A DNA stretch of 64,000 nucleotides from Escallonia rubra (Eukaryota; Streptophyta; Magnoliopsida; Escalloniales; Escalloniaceae), in assembly GCA_033065855.1 (NCBI GenBank), contig JAVXUO010002707.1, positions 123,501-187,500 of the forward strand, given 5' to 3'. A program made the translations under genes and the position numbers. The notes beneath the pieces are model-generated. The model was not told where the DNA came from and made no database searches. It saw nothing but the letters and a program-made list of their open reading frames with translations. How positions within the stretch are numbered: the first letter of the stretch is position 1; each line of letters begins with the position of its first letter. Below are positions 55,921 to 64,000 of this stretch, one piece after another.

Positions 55921-58900
55921 CTATCTTGTTGAACGAGGAGATGACAAGGGCATGAAAGCTCCATGAAATCCATACGGGACGCGTCTTGGTAGCGTAATTG
56001 TGGCTACTGGTTCACTTGAAAATTTCTTTGTGTCAACTCTATAAACCTGCAAGATCAAGCAGCTAGATTACATACATGTAACCATAATTGCGAAACGTTT
56101 TTGCACTAGGCCGATTGCTGGCTGAGAAAAGGAGTTACCTGAGATACATTAGTGTCTTCATTGTGTACGAATCAGATGATCCAACCATCATCTTCATCGA
56201 CACCTCCGAACTTGGAGACAAAAGCGGCTCCTGTGCAGAAGGTGTTCTCTGGAAATCTATGATACTCAATCTTTATAAGCTCTTCAGGTGGGTCATTTGC
56301 CTAGTAATAACATGGTTATTTAGAAAATTGATGTGGGCATATAAAGGAAGAAGGAAAAAAGGAGGCTCATATTACCGCAGAAGACCCAAGTTCTGGTTCT
56401 TCAAAGTATAGCTTGGCTAGTCCTCTATATTTAGCCATCCCTATAACAAATAAACTTGTCGGTCACCCTACGCCAAAAATTAAGCTACAGCAGCTGACTT
56501 TCTGTTAAGGACTATAGAATGACATGAGCAAGGATACCTGAGGTAGAGCTTGCTGTGGAATCAACAACTTGGCTGTACCCGTATTGATTTTTAACACCCA
56601 TAACATTTTCGTTGATCATGGGAAAATCCATGGAGAATTCGGTTCCTGTGAGGTTCCTCTCTACCACCTCTCCGGTTGTCATATTTAGTCTCCATTCGTA
56701 AGCACGAGAAAAGAATAACCCGTCTGGATTGTCAGAATTGTTTTCAACTGACCTTGTATGCTTAAAACCTCTAGAAAACCACTCATGCTTCTCCAATCCC
56801 AGATCGGGTCCTGGTATAATTGATCCACGGGCTCTGCATGCCCACATTATGACCTGTAGTTCATGATACTCATTTAGATTAGCTACAAGGTTTACTTAAT
56901 CTCCCCTCGTGTTCCTAAATGTAGAAACGAAAGCTATAATTGAAGGTCACCATATATGGTAATTACCTCGTCACCATCCTCGAAACAATTGAAAACATGA
57001 AATGCACTGCTCCGTTTCACATCAAACCAGCAAACTGAATTTGCATCACCATACCGTGGCATCACTCCAATCCTCGGTTATCCTTCTACATCGTACTTTA
57101 TTAGACTACAGATCCACAAGAGTTTCAGTCCACATCAAAAATTCTTCCTGTTTGGTCTGAACTTACTAAAGAAAGCATGTACTTACGGGCGTCCTCTAAT
57201 GAGTCGATTTAGGTCCAGCGTTAGTGGGAAGTCTATGATCACGTTATACCTGCGAATAACAGCTATGTTAAGTCCAGAGTAAAATTTCAGCTAACTTAAA
57301 TATCCAATCTTAGAGTTAAATATGCTGCAATAGAAAATCTAGCTATTCGGGGTACCTCTGTGTAACCCCTATATCATGGCAAAGGCTGCACCTACTTAAA
57401 TTGAGATCCACCTTATGAAGTAATCTCTTTCCATCAGCTGAAGAGCAGGATAATATACAAATCGTTAGCACTAGCCAATTACAGAATGGTTCCTCTTTCA
57501 ACAGACAAGCATACCTGAGATTACACCCAACTCGAAGAAAGGCTTTTTTGCATCAACCCCCATAATAAGCATCTCCCCCGTAACTGGAGCTTTCTGTATC
57601 ATGGACAGGTTGTTTACCCAAGATTAACAAGGTGGGTGCTTTTGTATGAAATCAAACTCGTGCCTTCAGATATGAGATCACGAGTAATTTACCTTTGGGT
57701 GGCTGGTGAATGGTCGCTTCCAAGCTCCATTGATATCCCAATTGCCTAGAGTTTCCAGTGTAACGATGTCAATCTCTTGAGGTAAGTCACTCTCAGCAAT
57801 AGAGTAAAACTTCCCAGAATGCTCGAAAACGTTTGTGTTGCTGATGTATTTGTTTATTTTGCCAAATCTCAACTGTGAAATATCACATTTCTATATAATT
57901 AGTACTCTAATGTCTTAAAGTGGTCATTGGTTAAACCAGGTGACAGAATAGTTCAATTTTGTGGTTATCTTACATTACTAGATGTCTTACCAATAAAGGC
58001 ACTGTAACTGTGCTATATAGTATGAAACTCCCTGACTAAGCTTAGGAAAATGTTACTGCCATGTAGAGATAATCTGCCTACCATGTTTAAGATAAAAGCT
58101 GATAAAATAGCCGGTGAGTTGCCTTTGATCGCAGGAAGGAAGGACGGTTTCTGTCTTCCTCTTTCTAATTTGAACGTCTCTGTCTGAACATGTCTGTTGT
58201 TGTAGCAGATAGTCCAGCTGCCACCACTGTCTTTATTGAAGTAAACAGCATGAAGCATTCCTTCTCCTTCTACCCATATGTGACTTGACCTCCCAAACAT
58301 AGAATTAGTCGATTTTAATCCTCCGAAGAGAGGGTTTGGGCCTGCAAGTTAAAGAAAGTTAGAAACTAAATGCCAATTGACACTGTACTTTCCTTGATTA
58401 ATTCAGAAAGGGTTAGCATATAATGTTTGGCAGTTTCAGTACGAATAAAAACTTGTAACCACAGAAATAGGACCAAAAGAATCAAATATAGTTTGAACTT
58501 CTAATTTATCAACGGACTATATAATCTACTGGCAGATGTTTCGAATATGGTACACACTGCTATCTACGTTAGGATACTTGATTCACTTCTCTTAACTACT
58601 TGGTTATCGATGTTTGACCTTTTCTGTGTTCTTTTTTGTGTCAATTCCTAGGCGCTTTTTAACAGTCTATATAATAATATCCTGTTGGATCATTCTTTAG
58701 GGTGTTCTTGCCTAATCTCTTTACTTGCCTCGCTCCAAATAAGCAAGGACAGTCTAAAGAATGATCCAACAGGAAATGGTTTAGTATTGTCCGGCTACAA
58801 TTACGGCAATCTCAGAGTTTATCAAAATAGCATATTGAATCATTGGTAATATCTACCGTTTCTTATGTAAACACCCTCTGGAAAATCATCTGGAATCGCT

Positions 58901-58959
58901 CCATTCACATTGCTGACGAGAACGGCTTCTCCCATTTCTTCAACTGGAGCAAAGTTGCT
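55921..58959 (-). pseudogene. Carotenoid cleavage dioxygenase family gene (CCD1-like), 11 exons, two in-frame stops
   Basis: Enzymes of this family cut carotenoids or apocarotenoids oxidatively at a Fe(II) site. Exons on -: 58,959-58,857, 58,341-58,082, 57,872-57,693, 57,593-57,515, 57,437-57,356, 57,249-57,187, 57,105-56,967, 56,853-56,538, 56,440-56,376, 56,300-56,139 and 56,046-55,921. All junctions are GT-AG, and the phases sum to 1,575 nt (525 codons). The four iron-binding histidines appear to be in TSHPK, CHDIGVT, FHVFNCFED and YGFHGAF. Other landmarks are SNFAPVEE, EGVYIRNGPNP and MPRYGDANSVCWF. Two stops interrupt it: TAA at 57,080-57,078 (after KYDVEG, where relatives have Tyr) and TGA at 56,174-56,172 (in GWII*FVHNEDT, where relatives have Ser). 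The first exon with the start codon was not found in 2 kb upstream. Most likely a pseudogene; the exact subfamily is uncertain. Confidence 0.88.
58681..58775. repeat. 95-nt hairpin / tiny MITE inside the dioxygenase intron
   Basis: TCCTGTTGGATCATTCTTTA and its complement form a perfect 21-bp outer stem (58,681-58,701 with 58,755-58,775). Weaker pairing (GTGTTCTTGC with GCAAGGACAG) follows and a loop of about 25 nt closes it. It lies in the first intron seen of the dioxygenase gene. Size and fold fit either a small MITE or a young miRNA-like foldback. Confidence 0.75.
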
Positions 58960-59754
58960 CTGCCAGAATGTAGATACAACTATCATATAAACGCACATAC
59001 TTCAACAGGTGCTGTATCGTGCACGGATGAGATAAGGTCAATAGAGGTAGCACTGCCTATTATATCATAGTTTGGACGTTATAATGCTTGATTCATGATC
59101 AAGCATTTTAACTATTACAATGGACCTTACACCTTAATCAAATAAAATGTCTTTTAGGTAACATCTATATCTGCTTATCTCGCTCCAAAAAGAGTTAGAA
59201 CACCCATGAAAGGGGAGGAAAATGTAATTTGTATTTGAGTTTAACTAGAGGGACTGAGGATCATGTGCCAAAAATTCCACCAAACAAGTTCATCCATTGG
59301 CTTTATATGTGAATAACTCGGAAAGGTATACTTTATAGGCTTACAAAACTTAAAGAAATGAAGCAAGTCTATATAGAAGAAATACACCTTAAATAATATA
59401 AGTACATAATTCAGCCACCTAAAACACTTGATTGGAATGGCCACGATGATAATACATTGATCGCGCAATAAATCGCCTCTTAGGTGTGTTTGAGCATGAA
59501 CACCAAACCCAAAGACATGTACGTGAAACATGTTGTCTGTATGGGGAAAAAACCTTTAATACTTTTGCTTACGACCTTCAACGAGCAAGTGAAGGATAGG
59601 AGAAAGATAATGAGAAAGGGAAAGCAAGTTAACGTAATCATGATAAATGCGTATGGTTGTTGTCTTTGTATGTCTCACTGTAGCCAGAAATACCATATAT
59701 TTGCATGATAACATGTTATTAATATGGTTATTGTCTTATATTCCATTCTTACAG

Positions 59755-59892
59755 TTGACAGGATTGGCTGAAACTCAATCAATAAATGATCCAATTTATT
59801 TGAGTTCGAATACTCTTGCACCAAATTTCAAACAGCAATTAAAAAGCTTAAGTGACGAAGATTTTTCTTGCTTAAGAAGTAGAGCACCATGA
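59755..59892 (+). other. Unrecognised exon-like ORF
   Basis: After an acceptor-like TTCTTACAG the frame LTGLAETQSINDPIYLSSNT, then LAPNFKQQLKSLSDEDF, runs to a stop at 59,892. Composition looks like real protein. A similar acceptor/donor pair brackets LTHLNQLLK at 60,241-60,266 (GCAG|...AAAG|gtatg). These could be exons of a decayed + strand gene of unknown family. Confidence 0.3.
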
Positions 59893-60505
59893 TAGACCAA
59901 CTAGCAGTCTCTTTGTACGGGTGAGACAAAGTCATGTTGTGATCATGCAAACAAATTTGTTTGTTGTCTTTTCAGGGGCTTATCGTTAGCAATTTCCAGG
60001 TTGTTTTGCGCTCGTAAATATTGAAAAAAGGGCAATAGAGTTTCTCAAAAGAAGAAAAGGTTTGGAGTGGAGTTTTTGAAGTCCTGTGCTTGTGCGTTCC
60101 GGCTAAAGATTGAAGACCATTTCAAGATTTTATTTTCTCTTGGTTACAATTATATCTGTCAGACATGAAACATACTTCCACTGTGCTTGCACCATTTTAG
60201 ACCGTGCTATCAAATAAACATGTGCTTTTGCTTTTGCAGTTAACTCATCTCAACCAACTTCTAAAGGTATGTGTGTGATCATATGCTTGTGGCGTGACAT
60301 GGGTCTGACCAGCAGAAAACTACTAGAGGATGTCGTTGACAAGATTTCAGTTATTGCCTTATCCAGCTTATAATATATCCACATTCTAAGGTATGATAGT
60401 ACGTGAAACATATTGACTATTATATAACCGTGTTACATCCCATTACTAACTATTACGTTATAGGAGAGAATGCAATAATCAACGTCGTTACATCCGGTAT
60501 GGCAA

Positions 60506-60727
60506 ATGGTAGCTAAGCGCAAAAAAGCGGAAAAGATTAAGAAACGGTATAATGATTACTTATATTCTTTTAATGGTCATCAATTATTTATAAATTCTTT
60601 CCTGACAAAATTATATGCTAACGATTTTTTTAATGTTAAGAAACAAATGAATGAAGCAAAAGTGATGACCGTGGGTGACATTATTTACAAGCACACATTT
60701 TTGGAGCAGGCAAGTGACAATATCTAA
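60506..60727 (+). other. Unrecognised 73-codon ORF
   Basis: VAKRKKAEKIKKRYNDYLYS and NSFLTKLYANDFFNVKKQMN followed by EAKVMTVGDIIYKHTFLEQ gives a lysine-rich, protein-like sequence unlike the simple-sequence ORFs nearby. I do not recognise the family. It may continue the exon-like pieces at 59,755 and 60,241. Confidence 0.3.
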
Positions 60728-60844
60728 GTACACAAATAAATCACAATTCTTGTAAGTTTGTTTACAGCATTCCTTATACTGCTTTGAAGTGGTAAACAGT
60801 GAAGTTGAAAACAAAAGCCAATTTTACTATGACGAAGGTACTTT

Positions 60845-60880
60845 ATGTGTGTGTGTGTGTGTGGTGGGGGGGGGGGGAGA
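60845..60880 (+). repeat. (TG)n followed by a poly-G run
   Basis: About eight TG units, then GGTGGGGGGGGGGGG. Similar G-runs occur at 48,666 and 55,826. Confidence 0.85.
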
Positions 60881-61009
60881 GGTTGTAAGTTGATGGCACT
60901 CCTAATCACGCCTAGTCAGTTATGAATAACTCAATTTTTGACATTTTAAGAGAGAAAATATTTGCCACTTAACTTCATCTGTATTATCCAGCCACTTAAC
61001 CTACGATAA

Positions 61010-61105
61010 AACCACAGTAGACCATATTACATGTAGAAGTATAGATTGTATGTGTGTGTGTTAGCCAACGATAAAACCTCGGTAGACCATATTACACGTA
61101 GAAGT
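61010..61105 (+). repeat. Two-copy direct repeat
   Basis: CGATAAAACC(A/T)C(A/G)GTAGACC followed by ATATTACA(C/T)GTAGAAGTATAG occurs at 61,002-61,045 and 61,070-61,112. Confidence 0.7.
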
Positions 61106-61463
61106 ATAGATAGTGTTCATTAAAATTTACTCCAGACCACAACCATTGGAAAATAGCATCTTCGAATGTCCAAAGCTTATGAAAAAATAAACTTGTAATT
61201 AGGCCTGTGTTCTACATTTCTAATCTAATGATATCCTCTGAGAGGGCACCTCGCTAACATTTTCCCGAAAAGGGCCTTCAAGTTGACTGGAAAAGTCTTG
61301 GCTTTTGGGGGATGGGTTCTTGCAAAAATTGCTCGTAATACAAGAAACTGGAAGATTAAAATTACTATCTCAATCTCTCTCTACTAACATCCATGGAGTT
61401 GCTAGTTCTAGCCATGGGTTTCTCCACCAACGGAAAGGAATCACCTGCATCTATATATATATA

Positions 61464-61747
61464 GGGAGCTGATCCATTGCTCGCGCTGAAAATTTAAATA
61501 AGTTACCCACGCGAACTGGCCGTCCATACGCGAGATGTGGACTGTCCAGATATATTTTTTGCGCTTTTTTTTTTCGCCGTCCGTTACATAATGGTACTTT
61601 TGACAAAAACACATTTCCGCTACATAATATATTACCGTCCGCTACATAATGTAACGGACGGCGAAAAAGTTTAAAAAAAAGTTAGATCTGGCCCGTCGCA
61701 CGGGCACCTTAACAAAAGTTGTCCACGTGAATAATGGATCAGCTCCC
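61464..61747. mobile_element. Micron-like MITE inserted in a TA microsatellite, 284 bp
   Basis: Ends GGGAGCTGATCCATT and AATGGATCAGCTCCC are perfect inverted repeats, and both flanks are (TA)n. Insertion into TA microsatellites is the habit described for rice Micron elements. The centre holds a second inverted pair (GCCGTCCGTTACATAATG with CATAATGTAACGGACGGC). There is no coding capacity. Confidence 0.75.
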
Positions 61748-61886
61748 ATATATATATAAGGAAGTGAGGGGCCGGGCAGCATTGTCCCAAGAACTAACCG
61801 CTTCTCTTTGGGGCGGTTAGCTAAGAGCAGTCGGCCTTAGTTGAGAGGAGCCTTAAAAAAAATCTCAATCGTTCATGATCATAAGT

Positions 61887-61985
61887 GGACGTCTGGATGA
61901 GAGTTGGAGAAATAGGGACTTCTCCACCAAGAGAGAGAAATAGGGACGTCTGGATGAGAGTTGGAGAAATAGGGACTTCTCCACC

Positions 61986-62029
<44 letters not shown>

Positions 62030-62030
62030 G
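61887..62030 (+). repeat. 55-bp tandem duplication followed by (TA)n and (TG)n
   Basis: GGACGTCTGGATGAGAGTTG, then GAGAAATAGGGACTTCTCCA, occurs at 61,889 and 61,945. (TA)n lies at 61,986-62,008 and (TG)n at 62,009-62,029. Overlapping ORFs are low-complexity artefacts. Confidence 0.85.
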
Positions 62031-62039
62031 CAACCTATC

Positions 62040-63030
62040 CCCTTCCAAAGTTTGGAAGGGCCCCATTTTCCAAATCCATTTTTTAGCTGTTCACCGTGGC
62101 CAAGTGGACGCTCTGGAGTACATTTTAAAGAAAACAAAAGCACTGTTCACTTTTACTATGATGCCCTCTTTCATTTTTGTTTAGAAATCCAGACTGTCAG
62201 ATCCATGTGATATTCAACATGAAAAAAACTACATGCGCCACCTAATGTGGCGCACTGCACCCGACACATTTTTCTTAGTCTATCATCTTCAAGAAGCCCA
62301 TTTTGAACTGTCTGCCTCATCAGCGTCATCCATTCCTTCACCGACTAGTGCCCCTCCTGTACTCAATTTTGTCTTCCTCATCAGCCCATTTTGAACTCTT
62401 GCTTTTTGAATTTTCCTTTTCTCATCTAGTTTTTATACTTTTTGGAGGGGGAGGCAGCATATTATATCAATAGTAAAGGAATGGAACTAACTGAACGTAG
62501 TGTTGCTAGGACTCGTCACGTTCCAACAAAGACAACACTGAACAAGGTTATCCCTTTTTTATGGTGAACCAAGTCTAAGCACAAACTAACTGTTTAGATT
62601 AGCACCACCAGCTCTCCCTCTACCTCCCTGTTATTAATTCTAGGCAACACAGGGAGAGGCATTAGTTTCGGCGTAATGGGGATCTTTTGTTAATAAGATT
62701 CGGACAAGTTCGAATACCCAAAAAAGGTGTAGCCTTGGGTGAGCAGGAAAGCAAAAAATAACCAAAAAAAAAAAGAAGAAGAAGAAAATTAACAAAGAGT
62801 ATTTATCAAGAACACCGATTCTGCCCAGCCTATAGTGCAGGGGGACAGAGCATTTACACCGAAAAAGAAAGCTTAAACAAGCCTAGTCAAGTTTCTTGAC
62901 AGAATGAGCCATAATGAAGGCTCGAACTCAACAAGAATTGTAAACGAGCTGAACAAAGCTTACTCAATTGTCAAATGAGTTCTAATTCAAGCTCGAACTC
63001 GACTCAACTGCTTAAATGCTGCACCAAGCA
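62040..63030. other. No gene recognised
   Basis: Mixed sequence with no coding signal. Near 62,225-62,265 there are two CGCCAC(C)T/GTGGCGC phrases forming a short fold-back. Confidence 0.35.
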
Positions 63031-63039
63031 GAGTTCATG

Positions 63040-63403
63040 AGCGGCTTCTTCCTATTAAGCCCTAGACAAACTATTACATAAAAGATATGCATATAGCTAG
63101 AAGTAGAGAAACAGAAATGAAAGATGAACAATATTTACTCACACATCTACTTAGAACTTACAATCTATGCTCTTTATATAGAGCAAGGACTAACAGAGAA
63201 ATGCATGAAAACAGGAACCATAATCCACTAACTATTCAGCACTAACCCACTAATCCACTAACAGTTTAGCACTAACCCACTAATCCACTAACAGTTTAGC
63301 ACTAACCCACTATTAACACATTTATATTATTACTCCTATAAACTAGAAATGCAATCAACAAATAGGGACTTGATCAAATATAAGACCATCTGACTCAACA
63401 ATC
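63040..63403 (-). repeat. 3' LTR of the right-edge Ty1/copia element
   Basis: It starts TGTTGAGTCAGATGG directly after the polypurine tract. A TATATAAAGAG box lies near 63,175 on -. The outer end is not certain; no target duplication can be tested because the 5' end is outside the window. Confidence 0.6.
63221..63311 (-). repeat. 30-bp tandem repeat inside the LTR
   Basis: Units at 63,241-63,270 and 63,271-63,300 are identical (ACTAACCCACTAATCCACTA then ACAGTTTAGC). Partial copies lie on both sides. On - they sit just upstream of the TATA-like box, where LTR enhancers are often found. Confidence 0.85.
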
Positions 63404-63432
63404 CCTCCCTTAAACTGAAAGTTCCCAAACAT

Positions 63433-63996
63433 TCAGTTTAATTCCAACGTGCCAACACCAAGCAGCTTCCTTAGCTTCTGAAATGCAGCCTTCTTGAGGG
63501 GCTTAGTAAAGATGTCGGCAACTTGATCATTTCTGCAATAGATGAGATCAATAACTCCTTCCTTTGTGAGATCTCTTAAGAAGTGAACCTTTACATCTAT
63601 ATGCTTGCTTCTTCCATGTAGAACAGGATTTTTTGAAAGCTTTATTGCTGAACTGTTGTCACAATAAATTGTAGTAGCTTCCTCTTGCTTGAAATGCAGC
63701 TCTTCAAGAATCTTCCTTAGCCAAATAGCTTGGCATGCACATGAAGTTGCAGCAACAAATTCAGCCTCAGTGGTTGATAAAGTGACTATTGGTTGCTTCT
63801 TTGATGACCATGAAACAGCCCCAGAACCAAGCATAAAGGCATATCCTGATGTACTTTTCCGATCATCTATATCACCTGCATAATCACTGTCAGTAAAGCC
63901 CATCAAATATGATTTTTCTCCCTTCTTGTAGAGCAAACCAAAATCAATGGTTCCCTTCAAGTATCGAAATATCCTCTTGGCAGCTAGAAGATGCAA
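63433..63996 (-). CDS. Ty1/copia pol, RNase H C-terminal part (partial, left open at the window edge)
   Basis: On -, [80 protein letters not shown] and VADIFTKPL are the conserved landmarks of copia RNase H, in order. The frame continues past the window. The stop is at 63,433. Confidence 0.93.
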   Translation of the reverse strand: MHLLAAKRIFRYLKGTIDFGLLYKKGEKSYLMGFTDSDYAGDIDDRKSTSGYAFMLGSGAVSWSSKKQPIVTLSTTEAEFVAATSCACQAIWLRKILEELHFKQEEATTIYCDNSSAIKLSKNPVLHGRSKHIDVKVHFLRDLTKEGVIDLIYCRNDQVADIFTKPLKKAAFQKLRKLLGVGTLELN

Positions 63997-64000
63997 CTCT

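Larger units (their letters stand above)
63040..64000 (-). mobile_element. Ty1/copia LTR retrotransposon, 3' end, continues beyond the right edge
   Basis: The C-terminal RNase H part of pol (63,996-63,433 on -) is followed by a polypurine tract (AAGGGAGGGAT, 63,415-63,403) and then the LTR start TGTTGAGTCAGATGG at 63,402. The LTR runs left to about 63,040. The visible coding part is open throughout and looks whole, so the insertion seems young compared with the other LTR elements here. Confidence 0.85.

Noticed and set aside
1-64000. tRNA, rRNA or other structured RNA genes
   Set aside because: I looked for tRNA A/B boxes and rRNA landmarks by eye and found none that held up; a covariance-model scan would be needed to exclude small RNAs.

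Overview
This is nuclear DNA from a flowering plant, most likely a eudicot. The evidence is spliced genes with GT-AG introns, plant-type transposons of almost every class (Ty3/gypsy Tat lineage, Ty1/copia, CACTA, hAT, Mutator, Tourist-like MITEs, LINE), plant gene families (nepenthesin-type aspartyl protease, carotenoid cleavage dioxygenase) and a short TTTAGGG run. All calls were made by eye from sequence and translations; no database search was possible.

Layout. 1-11,880: an old, heavily broken Tat-lineage Ty3/gypsy element with gag-pol traces on +, two antisense coding zones (DUF7745-like and plant-mobile-domain-like) and a 61-bp tandem array. 11,899-13,325: LTR-like sequence on -. 14,742-22,359: a degraded CACTA transposon on - (TNP2-type transposase, DUF4218, DUF4216, acidic tail, start of a TNPA-like gene) with a clear right terminus. 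22,376-24,760: AT-rich diverged tandem repeats. 25,218-27,825: MITEs and a Pack-MULE carrying a fragment of a host MGCC-type protein gene. 28,560-29,150: a plant-mobile-domain relic.

30,626-44,147: the one convincing intact host gene, a two-exon aspartyl protease of 477 residues. Its 12.1-kb intron holds a complete 7.46-kb CACTA element (32,784-40,244, TSD TTA) and a 1.14-kb hAT derivative (40,513-41,648, TSD TAGATAAC). The CACTA keeps a TNPA-like gene and a DUF4216 exon but no TNP2 core. In that place it carries long tandem arrays, including a 21-bp G-box-like array and five TTTAGGG units.

45,215-51,560: scraps of a third CACTA holding a MITE and a MULE (47,610-50,127), which itself holds a second MULE (48,804-49,968). 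51,570-54,640: a broken Ty1/copia element. 54,690-55,325: a beta-galactosidase exon scrap and a LINE 3' scrap. 55,921-58,959: an 11-exon carotenoid cleavage dioxygenase gene on - whose splice frames fit throughout but which has two in-frame stops. 59,755-60,727: unrecognised exon-like ORFs on +. 61,464-62,030: a microsatellite-targeting MITE and repeats. 63,040-64,000: the 3' end of a younger-looking Ty1/copia element on -, running off the window.

The main story is a transposon-dense region in which one protease gene stays open despite huge intron growth, while a neighbouring carotenoid dioxygenase gene seems to have decayed.
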